Assembly (NCBI RefSeq): GCF_965228805.1
Contig: NZ_CBDDIE010000003.1
Span: 3,596,001-3,660,000 of the forward strand
Origin: JASBTN01 sp965228805
Lineage (GTDB): Bacteria; Pseudomonadota; Alphaproteobacteria; Rhodobacterales; Rhodobacteraceae
Direction of reading: 5' to 3'
DNA: 64,000 bases
The notes below the pieces were generated by a model. It was given only the letters and a program-made list of their open reading frames with translations, ran no database searches and had not been told where the DNA came from. This document shows, one piece after another, positions 26,273 through 34,978 of the stretch (its first letter is position 1; the number at the start of each line of letters is the position of its first letter). The translations under genes and the position numbers were made by a program.

Positions 26273-26499
26273 GTCGAGCTTCGGTGAGGATGAGCTCCAC
26301 TGGAGCGGCGCAGCCGCGACGCGCCTGCATCGACCCGGCAGGCGATTGCCTTTGGCAATCTGCCGAGAGGGGGACCTCCCCACGGGAGGGCGCATTGAGA
26401 CGTCACAACCCTCTCCAGCGTTGCAAGCGTGGCGACGCATTTGCCTCAAAGACTGTAGCGAGGCGCCCACCCAAGGCCGGGCGCGCCGCGGCTTCTCAC
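26273..26499. repeat. Dispersed intergenic repeat, copy 1
   Basis: About 227 bp matching 40236-40466. Its core is CCCGGCA, a GGC bulge, the stem GATTGCC-TTT-GGCAATC (26344-26360) and TGCCG, then GAGGGGG and CTCCCCACGGGAGGGCGC. The right end includes the stop codon of the TDT transporter gene. Stem arms differ from copy 2 but remain complementary. Confidence 0.75.
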
Positions 26500-27494
26500 G
26501 CCTGCGCCGCGTTGGTCTTGGCCGCCAGCACACCCTTCATCCACATCTGCATTACCTTCCAGGCAATCGGCGGGATGATCAGCGTGGCCGCCACCAGGGA
26601 CGCGCCGCCGAGGATGCGGAAGACCTCGCCATAGCCATACAGCGCCAGCACCTGCATCAGGGTGGAAAAGGCCGCCAGAGGGAAGGTAAAGGCGCCCCAG
26701 AGCGGGCTGAACCCGGCTTTTGTCAGCCAACGCGCGGCCCCGACCAACCCGGCCAGGATCACAATCGCCAACAGACCAAAGCCCAGCGCCAGCTGCGGGT
26801 AGCCCACCAGCATCGCCACCGTGCCAAGGACCGAGGCCGGGGCCAGATGGATCGCCAGAAGTGGGCGCAGCGGCGGCGGCACATCCTTCTGAATGAACTG
26901 ACGGATCGAGATGCCCCAGATCATCACGGCCACCACAAATGTCGCCCAGAGCACCACGCTGTTGTAGACACCCCAGCCCAGTGGCAGGGCAGCCAGAGGC
27001 GAGATGATGAAGCCGACGAAGCTCAGATGCCACACCGGGGTGACCATGCGGGCCTCCTTGGGTCCAGTGACCAGATCCCGAGCGATGGTCACGGCCAGCA
27101 GGACATGGCCGCCGACCGAAAGGCTCAACACCACCTGGGCCAACACCTGGTTGAACAGCACCAGGGTCGAGGCCAGCAACATTCCCGACAGCATCATTGC
27201 CGCCAGCCCGGCCCGGCCGGGCAGCACGCGCAGGTCTTCGTGAAAGACGCCCGGGCGTTGGGCCACCTTGGCGAGGTAAGCCACGACCGCGAAGAGATAA
27301 AGCAATGTCACCGCGCCCAGCAGCATGTCGGCGGCCTCGGCGGGCACGCCAAAGGCTTCCCCCGCCCGACGCCAGCCCAGGCCGAGACCGAAGAGGCCGA
27401 AGATCGGCGGAAACACCGCCGGCGGCGTGCGTTGAAACAGGCGCGTCTTTGGCGGGATCGGTTTGGGGGGCGGGAAATGCGGGGCCTTGGCCAT
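26496..27494 (-). CDS. TDT/SLAC1-family transporter (TehA-like)
   Basis: 332 residues with about ten hydrophobic helices. The first begins PPAVFPPIFGLFGLGLGWRR; others include AAMMLSGMLLASTLVLFNQ and PVWHLSFVGFIISPLAALPL. The arrangement fits the tellurite-resistance/dicarboxylate TDT family (TehA, SLAC1 anion channels). The substrate is unknown. CAGGAG precedes ATG 27494. The proline-rich N-terminal 25 residues are cytoplasmic. Confidence 0.75.
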   Translation of the reverse strand: MAKAPHFPPPKPIPPKTRLFQRTPPAVFPPIFGLFGLGLGWRRAGEAFGVPAEAADMLLGAVTLLYLFAVVAYLAKVAQRPGVFHEDLRVLPGRAGLAAMMLSGMLLASTLVLFNQVLAQVVLSLSVGGHVLLAVTIARDLVTGPKEARMVTPVWHLSFVGFIISPLAALPLGWGVYNSVVLWATFVVAVMIWGISIRQFIQKDVPPPLRPLLAIHLAPASVLGTVAMLVGYPQLALGFGLLAIVILAGLVGAARWLTKAGFSPLWGAFTFPLAAFSTLMQVLALYGYGEVFRILGGASLVAATLIIPPIAWKVMQMWMKGVLAAKTNAAQA

Positions 27495-27602
27495 GGGTGT
27501 CTCCTGTGCGCGCGGATCTATCTGTCCAGCTCCCGTGTATCGCGAAGCCTGCATATGATGGAAGGGGCTATCCGGTCGCAGCCCCCTGCCCCGTGCAGCG
27601 GG

Positions 27603-28373
27603 TCAGCCGTCCAGCGCCTCACGCGCCGCCGCAACATTGGCCTGCATCGCCGCGCGCAGCAGCGAGGCATCGGCGCCAGTGCCCAGGAAGGTAATGCCCA
27701 GGTCGCGGTAATAGGCGAAGTCCGCCGTGTCATAGTGGATGATCCCCGCCGCCTTGCCCGCCGCGCGGATGCGGGCGACACCATCGGCGATGGCCGCGCG
27801 CACCTCCGGGTGGCCGGGGTTGCCCCTGTGGCCCATGTCGGCCGACAGGTCCGCCGGTCCGATGAAAACCGCATCCACGCCCTCGGTTGCGGCAATGGCA
27901 TCAAGGTTCTCCAGCGCCGCGCGGGTTTCGGCCTGGACCAGCAGGCAGACCTCGTCATTGGCGCGCGCAACATAGCCGGTGTCGGCGCCATAGCCGGACG
28001 CACGGGCCACGGCGGCACCCAGCCCCCGGTGACCATCCGGGGCGTAGCGGGTGGCCCGCACCAGATGGGCGGCCTGCTCGGGCGTATCGACCATGGGGAT
28101 CAACAGCGAGCGCACGCCCAAGTCCATGACCTGCTTGATCACCCAATCCTCACCGATTGGCACCCGCACCACCGGCTCCGCGTTGAAGGCTGCCAAAGCG
28201 CGCAGTTGCCCCAGGATGGCGGTGGGGTTGTAGGGCCCGTGTTCCCCGTCGATCAGGCACCAGTCGTACCCCGCCTGCCCGGCGATCTCGGCCGCCGAAG
28301 CGTCGCCCAGGTTCAGCCACAGGCCGATCTGCATCTCATTCGCGGCCAGCGCCTGTTTCAACGGGTTTCCCAT
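27603..28373 (-). CDS. HpcH/HpaI-family aldolase
   Basis: 256-residue class II pyruvate aldolase (4-hydroxy-2-oxoheptanedioate aldolase type). WCLIDGEHGPYNP holds the catalytic His region, VQAETRAALENL the metal-binding Glu, and GVDAVFIGPADLSADMGHRG the metal Asp. It splits or forms 4-hydroxy-2-oxo acids from pyruvate and an aldehyde. AAGGG precedes ATG 28373. No pathway partner is adjacent, so the natural substrate is uncertain. Confidence 0.87.
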   Translation of the reverse strand: MGNPLKQALAANEMQIGLWLNLGDASAAEIAGQAGYDWCLIDGEHGPYNPTAILGQLRALAAFNAEPVVRVPIGEDWVIKQVMDLGVRSLLIPMVDTPEQAAHLVRATRYAPDGHRGLGAAVARASGYGADTGYVARANDEVCLLVQAETRAALENLDAIAATEGVDAVFIGPADLSADMGHRGNPGHPEVRAAIADGVARIRAAGKAAGIIHYDTADFAYYRDLGITFLGTGADASLLRAAMQANVAAAREALDG

Positions 28374-28435
28374 GGCATCACCCTTTTGTTAACATGTGAA
28401 TTACCCAATGCGTAGCTTGCAACACGCAGCAGGTC

Positions 28436-28467
28436 AAAAGAAAAGCGCCCCCGTCGGCCAGGGGCGC
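28436..28467 (-). terminator. Terminator of the dctB-dctD unit
   Basis: On the minus strand GCGCCCC/GGGGCGC with a nine-base loop is followed by TTTTCTTTTG. It lies about 65 bp after the stop of the DctD-type gene. Confidence 0.75.
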
Positions 28468-28531
28468 CCATCAAATCATCAAGCGTGGCGCAGCCACTCC
28501 GCTGGGCAACGCCAGCCAAACGCGGGGCGCG

Positions 28532-29863
28532 TCAGAGGTAATCGGCCCGCTGCAGCCCGTATTTGGCCATCTTCTCATTCAGGGTGCGGCGCGGCAGGCA
28601 AAGCTCTTCCATGACGCCCACGATCGAGCCCTTGTGGCGGCGCATCGTATTGTCGATCAGCATGCGTTCAAAGGCTTCCACGTACTCTTTCAGCGGCTTG
28701 CCCTCGGTGGTCATGACCGGCTGCACCTCGTCATGGTCGTTCATCAACAGCGACGAGATCGTGCCCGAGCCGCGTCGGCTCTGCAGCACCGCGCGTTCGG
28801 CGATGTTGGTGAGCTGGCGGATATTGCCCGGCCAGGGCGCCTGCAACAGCTGCGCGGCCTCCTGGGCGGACACGGTCGGCGCCGGGCAGCCATATTCCTC
28901 GGCGAACTGGTCGGCAAACCGCGTGAACAGCATCAGGATGTCCTCGCCCCGCTGGCGCAGCGGCGGCAGGGTGATCTTCATCGCCGCCAGACGGTAATAG
29001 AGGTCGGGCCGCATGCAATCCTCACAGGTCTTGCCCTGTTCCTGCAGGTTCGACACGGCGACCACGCGGGTCTCGGCGGGGGTGCCCTGGTCGTTGATCC
29101 AGGCCAGCAGCTTGGCTTGCAGCTTGTCGGGCAACGCCTCGATGTCTTCCAGCACCAGGGTGCCGCCGCGGGCCTCCTCGACCAGCGGCTGGGTGCCGCC
29201 GTCTTCCATCGGACCGAACAGGCTGCGGGCCAGGTCGTCTTCCTCATGCCCCGCGCAGGAGGCGACGACGAACTTGCGCCCGGCCTTGGCCCCCACCGCG
29301 TGCAGCGCGTGCGCCACCAGGGTCTTGCCGGTGCCGGTTTCGCCGTCAATCAGCACATGGCCGTCCGACTGGCCCAGATCCAGGATATCCTCGCGCAGGC
29401 GCTCCATCACCGGGGAAGCGCCGATCAGCTTCTTCATGATCGTGGTGCCGTCACCCAGCTCGCGGCGCAGGGCACGCGCGTCCAGCGCCATGCGGCGGCG
29501 CGCGGTGGCCTTCTTGGCCAGTTCCGTCATGCGGTCGGGGTTGAAGGGTTTCTCCATGAAGTCGAAAGCGCCCACGCGCATCGCCTCCACCGCCATCGGC
29601 ACGTCGCCATGCCCGGTGATCATGATCACCGGCAGCGAGCTGTCGAGGCTCATCAGCTTCTTCAGGAACTGCATGCCATCCATGCCCGGCATGCGGATGT
29701 CGGTCACGACGACGCCGGGGTAATCCGGCCCCACCACCTTCAACGCCTCCTCGGCGCCCGGGAAGGTCTCGGTCTCGAACCCCGACAGGGCCAGCCATTG
29801 GGAAATGGACTGCCGCATGTCCTGTTCGTCATCGACGATCGCGATCTTCATTGCCTGTGCCAT
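28532..29863 (-). CDS. dctD: NtrC/DctD-type response regulator lacking the GAFTGA loop
   Basis: 443 residues. The receiver domain has phosphoacceptor D55 in VVVTDIRMPGMDG. The AAA+ domain has Walker A GETGTGKT (174-181) and a modified Walker B GGTLVLEDIEALP. A Fis-type HTH (GSIVGVMEELCLPRRTLNEK) ends the protein. Where sigma-54 activators carry GAFTGA the sequence is SLFGPMEDGGTQPLVEEARG, so sigma-54 contact as usually understood is unlikely. Rhodobacter NtrC is a known GAFTGA-less regulator acting with sigma-70. The dctB partner lies 34 bp upstream, suggesting C4-dicarboxylate control, although no dctPQM genes are in the window. Confidence 0.85.
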   Translation of the reverse strand: MAQAMKIAIVDDEQDMRQSISQWLALSGFETETFPGAEEALKVVGPDYPGVVVTDIRMPGMDGMQFLKKLMSLDSSLPVIMITGHGDVPMAVEAMRVGAFDFMEKPFNPDRMTELAKKATARRRMALDARALRRELGDGTTIMKKLIGASPVMERLREDILDLGQSDGHVLIDGETGTGKTLVAHALHAVGAKAGRKFVVASCAGHEEDDLARSLFGPMEDGGTQPLVEEARGGTLVLEDIEALPDKLQAKLLAWINDQGTPAETRVVAVSNLQEQGKTCEDCMRPDLYYRLAAMKITLPPLRQRGEDILMLFTRFADQFAEEYGCPAPTVSAQEAAQLLQAPWPGNIRQLTNIAERAVLQSRRGSGTISSLLMNDHDEVQPVMTTEGKPLKEYVEAFERMLIDNTMRRHKGSIVGVMEELCLPRRTLNEKMAKYGLQRADYL

Positions 29864-29897
29864 GGTGTTCCTTTGCTCACCCTTCTGCGTGCCACGT

Positions 29898-31664
29898 TCA
29901 TTCCGCGGCCTCCGTTTTTCCGTCGTCTTCCTTCAAGATAGGAAGTTCCACCTCGAATGCAGCCCCCCCGTCCTGACCATTTCGGGCCGTGAGGCGACCG
30001 CCAAAATCGTTCACGATGCCCGAGGAGATCGCAAGCCCCAACCCGACCCCGTCGCCGGGGGCCTTGGTGGTGTAGAAGGGCTCGAACAGGTTCTCCAGAT
30101 CCTCGACCCCTCCACCATTGTCGCGCACGGTGATGCGCGCCATATCACCGCCCGACAGGATGATATCGACCTGCGGGTCATCCTGGGTCTTGGTCGCGTC
30201 AATGGCGTTTCTGAGCAGGTTGATCAGCACCTGTTCCAGGCGCAGCCGATCGCCCATCACCATGACCGGATCCTGCGGAATATTGCGGGTGATGCGGACG
30301 TGTCGGCTCTTCAATTGGGGTTCCATCATCGACAGGGCCGTGGACACGCAGAGCCTTGTATCCAAGGGTTCAAACGCATCCCCGCCCTTGCGCGCATAGC
30401 TTTTCAACTGCCGCGTGATGGCGCCCATGCGCTCGATCAGATCATCGATGCGCTGGAAGCTCGACAGGGCCTCTTCGGGGCGGTTGCGTTGCAAGAGCAG
30501 CTTGGCCCCGGCCAGGTAGGTCTTCATCGCCGCAAGCGGTTGATTCAGCTCGTGGCTTACGGCGGCCGACATCTCGCCCAGGGCGGCCAGTTTCGAGCTC
30601 TGCGCCAGGGTCTGTTCGGCCACCTGGAGGCTCTTTTCCGCCTTCTGACGTTCGGCGATTTCCCGCTGCAAGGCGGTGTTCAACTGGCGAAGCTCTGCCG
30701 ATTCCAACTGGAAGATCACCGACCGCGACGTGGCGCGGCGGCTGATCACATAAAATGTGATCGCCAGGATGATGGCAAATCCCATGATTTCCAGTGCCAG
30801 GAAGCCGTTCACCTTCTCGCGCACGCTCGCGTGAGTCGTGAACGAAGCCATGCGCCAGCCCTGGAACGGGATACGTGCCTCCTGGCGCATCACGGCGGAG
30901 CCCAGGAAGGCGTCGGAGGGAAGCGCGGCCCAGTCCGCAGTCGCCTGGATCGCCCGACGAATCGCCGAAGGTGCCGAGATCGTCGCCAGCGCCTCTTCCT
31001 CGGTCAGGCCGCGCCAGCGTGGTTCGGTGGACAGGATGATGTGACCCTCGCTGTCCGATACCAGCACCGCGTCGGAAATCCCCGCCCAGCCGCTTTCAAA
31101 CTTCTGCAGGTCGACCTCGACCACGATGACACCGATCAGCTCGCCATTCGCCTCGATCTTGCGACTGTAGGTAAACTCATACCCGCCCGCCTCGGTGCGC
31201 ACGGTGGTGAACACCGTTTCCGAGCTGCGCAGCGCGTTGACGAAATAATGTTCGGTCCGGTGGGTGGTGCCCAGGCGTTCGCGATCTGTCACCGCCACCG
31301 CCCGGCCGCTTTCATCCAGCAGCAACAGCGAGGCCGCGCCGATCTCGTCGCGATAGGTGATCAGACGCGCGCTGGACTGGCTGTAGTCATCCGAATTGAG
31401 CGCATTGATCAGCGCCGGATCGCGCGACAGCAGAAGCGGCACGACCGAGTTACGTTGCAGCTCGGAAATCAGGTTGCCCGAATAGAGCGCCACGCGCAGC
31501 TCCGCCCGGTTGCGCGTGGTTTCGGTATAGCGTTGGGTCAGCCAGACATTGGTGACCCAGATCGTCACCACGGCAATACTGATCAGCACAATCAGCGTCA
31601 GACGCTGGCGCCAGGTCAGTCCCGTGTTGATCGGGACGGGATCCGTGATGTCGGTGTCACCCAT
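29898..31664 (-). CDS. dctB: DctB-type sensor histidine kinase
   Basis: 588 residues. TM1 (about 22-42), a long periplasmic double-Cache-like sensor (45-290), TM2 (about 292-312), a coiled coil, then the HisKA box MSAAVSHELNQPLAAMKTYL with the phospho-His and the HATPase_c boxes (NLLRNAIDAT, VRDNGGGV, GVGLGLAI). The arrangement matches DctB, which senses C4-dicarboxylates. It begins 36 bp after purQ and could be co-transcribed with the purine genes. Confidence 0.85.
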   Translation of the reverse strand: MGDTDITDPVPINTGLTWRQRLTLIVLISIAVVTIWVTNVWLTQRYTETTRNRAELRVALYSGNLISELQRNSVVPLLLSRDPALINALNSDDYSQSSARLITYRDEIGAASLLLLDESGRAVAVTDRERLGTTHRTEHYFVNALRSSETVFTTVRTEAGGYEFTYSRKIEANGELIGVIVVEVDLQKFESGWAGISDAVLVSDSEGHIILSTEPRWRGLTEEEALATISAPSAIRRAIQATADWAALPSDAFLGSAVMRQEARIPFQGWRMASFTTHASVREKVNGFLALEIMGFAIILAITFYVISRRATSRSVIFQLESAELRQLNTALQREIAERQKAEKSLQVAEQTLAQSSKLAALGEMSAAVSHELNQPLAAMKTYLAGAKLLLQRNRPEEALSSFQRIDDLIERMGAITRQLKSYARKGGDAFEPLDTRLCVSTALSMMEPQLKSRHVRITRNIPQDPVMVMGDRLRLEQVLINLLRNAIDATKTQDDPQVDIILSGGDMARITVRDNGGGVEDLENLFEPFYTTKAPGDGVGLGLAISSGIVNDFGGRLTARNGQDGGAAFEVELPILKEDDGKTEAAE

Positions 31665-31700
31665 GGTTCAAAGATACGCCCCCGAGCCATGGGCCTCAAG

Positions 31701-32369
31701 TCAGGCCGTCACGAAGCTGTCCAACAGCGAGCGGAACATCGCCTGCCCGTCCGTGCCGCCATGCAGCTCGTCCACACAACGCTCCGGGTGGGGCATCATG
31801 CCGAGAACACGGTGATTTTTCGAAATCACCCCGGCAATGTCGCCGGTCGAACCGTTCGGGTTGTCGGTGTAGGTAAAGGCGATGCGGCCCTCGTCACGCA
31901 GCTGCGCAAGCTTCTCGTCCGTCACCGTGTAATTGCCATCGTGGTGGGCAACCGGCACGGTGATCTCCTGCCCCAGGTCATAGCCAGAGGTGAACGGCGT
32001 CTCGGTCGAGGCGATCTTCAACCCGACGGGCTTGCAGATGAACTTCAGGTTCGCATTGCGCATCAGCGCACCGGGCAGGATGCCGGTTTCGGTCAGCACC
32101 TGGAAGCCGTTGCAGATGCCCAAGGCATAGCCGCCGCGCTCGGTGTGGCGGATCAGCGACTTGGTGATCGGCGATTGCGCGGCAATGGCGCCGCAACGCA
32201 GGTAATCCCCGAACGAGAACCCGCCGGGCACGCCGACGATGTCCAGCCCCTCGGGCAGGTGCGTGTCCTTGTGCCAGACCATGGTGACATCGGCGCCGGC
32301 GCGCTCGAAGGCCACGGCCAGGTCGCGGTCACAGTTCGAGCCGGGGAAGACGATGACAGCCGCCTTCAT
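31701..32369 (-). CDS. purQ: FGAM synthase, glutaminase subunit
   Basis: 222-residue class I glutamine amidotransferase supplying ammonia to PurL. The catalytic Cys is in ALGICNGFQVL and the His/Glu in MPHPERCVD. The small three-part (PurS/PurQ/PurL) system is confirmed by purS just upstream. ATG 32369 shares its first base with the purS stop, so translation is coupled. Confidence 0.96.
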   Translation of the reverse strand: MKAAVIVFPGSNCDRDLAVAFERAGADVTMVWHKDTHLPEGLDIVGVPGGFSFGDYLRCGAIAAQSPITKSLIRHTERGGYALGICNGFQVLTETGILPGALMRNANLKFICKPVGLKIASTETPFTSGYDLGQEITVPVAHHDGNYTVTDEKLAQLRDEGRIAFTYTDNPNGSTGDIAGVISKNHRVLGMMPHPERCVDELHGGTDGQAMFRSLLDSFVTA

Positions 32370-32599
32370 CACAGCACCTGAATGGCGTAGTTTTCGATCA
32401 CGGTGTTGGCGAGCAGTTTCTCGCACATCTCCTTGATCGTGTCCTCCGAGGTGCCCGGAGCCACTTCCAGCTCGATCACCTTGCCCTGGCGTACGGTTTC
32501 GACACCGTCAAAACCCAGGTTGCCCAGCGCGTGGCGCACGGCCTCGCCCTGCGGGTCCAGGACACCGGTTTTCAGCATGACATCGACGCGGACTTTCAT
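32369..32599 (-). CDS. purS: FGAM synthase subunit PurS
   Basis: 76 residues of the PurS dimer that joins PurQ to PurL: MKVRVDVMLKTGVLDPQGEA is the family signature, with GKVIELEV in the middle strand. The start overlaps the stop of the upstream HNH-type gene by 4 nt (ATGA), and its end overlaps purQ by one base. Confidence 0.95.
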   Translation of the reverse strand: MKVRVDVMLKTGVLDPQGEAVRHALGNLGFDGVETVRQGKVIELEVAPGTSEDTIKEMCEKLLANTVIENYAIQVL

Positions 32600-33435
32600 T
32601 TCTTGGCATCCTCTTGTGGCCGCCTATTCAGGCGAACGTTTGGTGGGAACTCGGCGTTCACCGGCTCAATACACTGCTCGGAAATCTTGAACAAGAGACC
32701 GAAGTCATCACAGTCAAGTTGAGCCACATTTCTCTCCGGCACCAAAAACACCGCCACACGAAAACTCCGGTGGAATTGAAAATAGAAGGCGCCAATCTCA
32801 TGTTCAGGCGCAATTTGGTAGCGCACCTCGAACTGATCGTCGGCAACCATCTTACCCTGACTAAGCGTCGCATAGTCGGGCATGAATTTTAGAAACAGCT
32901 CCTCTGTCTCTTTCCCAAAGGGCTGGACATTTGGGCGCCACGTTGTCCAAAGACCTGACCCGAGCTGAACGACCTTTGCTGTTTCGCTGTAGTACATTGC
33001 CACAGCAATTCTCGCAGCAACATAGGAGATAACAAAGGGAACCTCGGGAGACGTAAACTTCGTTTCAACAACCGGACGCAGGAGACCGTTTTGGAATTGA
33101 TACGTGTGTCGGCCAGATCGCGCGATTTGTGAAACTGCCTCTGGAAAACGCTGAGATGCCGCTCGGGCACTTTGTGCAAGCCTACTGTCCACTCTACCGT
33201 TCTTCGAAGAACCCTGAGCTAAGGCAAGGAGGCCAAAAAAGTCGTCAAAAAGGGCATGTCTCCGGTTGCAGAATTCACATGCAGGAACCTCTAGCCCTTT
33301 TGGCCTCTGTCGATCCCAAAACATGCAAATCGGCGGAGCATGATCAATTGTTGTGCTTGGGTACTTCCCACCACAAAAACAGCAGTGCGGGTGATCGGCA
33401 AGAAACCTTTGCTTTCGATTCCTTGCCTCACCCAC
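32596..33435 (-). CDS. HNH-type zinc-finger protein inserted in the purine operon
   Basis: 279 residues from GTG 33435. The N-terminus has an HNH-like layout: C18-x2-C21, DHAPP at 31-35, then CEFCNRRH (C53, C56, N57). This resembles the treble-clef of HNH nucleases, but a clean third catalytic His is not certain. The rest is unrecognised. GC is far below that of purC and purS on either side, and the stop overlaps the purS start by 4 nt. It appears to be an acquired gene now read as part of the operon. Confidence 0.6.
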   Translation of the reverse strand: MGEARNRKQRFLADHPHCCFCGGKYPSTTIDHAPPICMFWDRQRPKGLEVPACEFCNRRHALFDDFFGLLALAQGSSKNGRVDSRLAQSARAASQRFPEAVSQIARSGRHTYQFQNGLLRPVVETKFTSPEVPFVISYVAARIAVAMYYSETAKVVQLGSGLWTTWRPNVQPFGKETEELFLKFMPDYATLSQGKMVADDQFEVRYQIAPEHEIGAFYFQFHRSFRVAVFLVPERNVAQLDCDDFGLLFKISEQCIEPVNAEFPPNVRLNRRPQEDAKK

Positions 33436-33450
33436 ACTCTTTGGTCCCGC

Positions 33451-34212
33451 TCAGTTGATCAGGGTCGGTTTCGGTGCGTGGGTCACGTTCGAGGGCAGAA
33501 CCCCCAGGCGTTTCGCCACTTCGGTATAGGCGTCCGACAGGCTGCCCAGGTCGCGGCGGAACACGTCCTTGTCTAGCTTGGCGCCGGTTTCGATGTCCCA
33601 CAGACGGCAGCTGTCGGGGCTGATCTCATCCGCCACGATCAGGCGCTGGTAGTCGCCTTCAAAGACGCGGCCAACCTCGATCTTGAAGTCGATCAGCTTG
33701 ATGCCCACGCCATACATGACGCCCGACATGTAGTCGTTCACGCGCAGCGCCAGGGCGACGATGTCGTCCATGTCCTGCTGCGAGGCCCAGCCGAAGGCGA
33801 TGATGTACTCTTCCGGCACCAGGGGGTCGCCCAGCGCGTCATCCTTGTAGGAGAACTCGACGATCGGGCGCGGCAGCGGCGTGCCCTCTTCCATGCCCAG
33901 GCGCTTGGCCATCGACCCGGCGGCATAGTTGCGCACGATCACTTCCAGCGGCACGATCTCGACCGCGCGAATGAGCTGCTCGCGCATGTTCAGCCGCTTG
34001 ATGAAGTGGTTCGGCACGCCGATCTGGGTCAGGCCCTTCATGAAGAACTCGCTCAGGCGGTTGTTCAACACGCCCTTGCCTTCGATCACGTCCTTCTTTT
34101 CGGCATTGAAGGCGGTGGCGTCGTCCTTGAAATACTGCACCAGGGTGCCGGGCTCGGGCCCTTCATACAGAACTTTTGCCTTGCCTTCGTAAAGCTTCTT
34201 GCGACGTGCCAT
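33451..34212 (-). CDS. purC: SAICAR synthetase
   Basis: 253-residue phosphoribosylaminoimidazole-succinocarboxamide synthase, step 7 of purine synthesis. KKLYEGKAKVLYEG is the ATP-binding N-terminal signature, EVIVRNYAAGSMAKRLG the substrate loop, and KLIDFKIEVGR and ADEISPDSCRLWD the other family motifs. It heads the purC-HNH-purS-purQ set. Confidence 0.97.
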   Translation of the reverse strand: MARRKKLYEGKAKVLYEGPEPGTLVQYFKDDATAFNAEKKDVIEGKGVLNNRLSEFFMKGLTQIGVPNHFIKRLNMREQLIRAVEIVPLEVIVRNYAAGSMAKRLGMEEGTPLPRPIVEFSYKDDALGDPLVPEEYIIAFGWASQQDMDDIVALALRVNDYMSGVMYGVGIKLIDFKIEVGRVFEGDYQRLIVADEISPDSCRLWDIETGAKLDKDVFRRDLGSLSDAYTEVAKRLGVLPSNVTHAPKPTLIN

Positions 34213-34422
34213 GGGGTCTCCACCAGTTCGCGGGGGCCATCTGCGGCCCCGCCGTTGCCCCGCCTATAAGGGAAAGGCCCATGGGGGGCAAGAATATCAC
34301 GGCTTGGGAAGCGATGCTTGCGCTAGCGGGGTTGCCCTGCGCCCTGCGGGAGGGCATATCTCAGGTGACGGAATGCGAATTCCCCCCGATTGACTGACAC
34401 ATGACCGAAGCAAGGGACGATC

Positions 34423-34737
34423 ATGACCACCTTTGACGACCGCGAAAGCGCCTTTGAAAACAAGTTTGCCCACGATGAGGAGATGAAGTTCAAGGCCGAA
34501 GCCCGCGCCAACAAGAAACTGGCGGAATGGGCCGGTGCCATCCTGGGCAAGTCCGAAGCCGAGATGGAAACCTATGTGGTCGAGGTGATCAAGTCCGACT
34601 TCGAGGAAGCCGGCCACGAAGACGTGCTGCGCAAGGTCACCGCCGATCTGGGCGACAAGTCGGATGCCGACACCGTGCGCGCCCAGCGTGCCGAATGCCT
34701 GGCCCAAGCCAAGGAAGAGCTGATGGGCGAGGCCTAA
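34423..34737 (+). CDS. F1-ATPase inhibitor subunit zeta (DUF1476)
   Basis: 104 residues: MTTFDDRESAFENKFAHDEE opens the DUF1476 family, which in Paracoccus is the zeta subunit blocking reverse rotation of F1FO-ATPase. The inhibitory N-terminal helix (about 1-20) and the four-helix remainder are recognisable. AAGGGA precedes the ATG. It ends in a clear terminator. The gene is monocistronic and divergent from purC. Confidence 0.9.
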   Translation: MTTFDDRESAFENKFAHDEEMKFKAEARANKKLAEWAGAILGKSEAEMETYVVEVIKSDFEEAGHEDVLRKVTADLGDKSDADTVRAQRAECLAQAKEELMGEA

Positions 34738-34760
34738 GCCCCACCACAAAGTGACTTGAT

Positions 34761-34783
34761 GGGGCGCCTTCGGGCGCCCTTTT
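34761..34783 (+). terminator. Terminator of the zeta-subunit gene
   Basis: GGGCGCC-TTCG-GGCGCCC followed by TTTTCC, a 7-bp stem with a stable TTCG loop, 24 bp after the stop. Confidence 0.85.
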
Positions 34784-34978
34784 CCGTTTCGCCCCATGCG
34801 ACACTGCGACGTTGGCGCAAACAGCTGGAAATTTTCGTCCGATCCTATATGACACGGCTCACGGAAACGTGAGCAGGCGGATGTCGGTTTCATTTTTCCC
34901 TCAAATTGGAAACGTTAACCCGCCCTTGGGACCCCGGGGGCAAGACTATCGCCGGGGTAGACTAAAGGGGGGTGGCAC

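Noticed and set aside
29805..32381. 858-codon frame antisense to dctB-dctD
   Set aside because: A shadow of three clear minus-strand genes; His- and Gln-rich.
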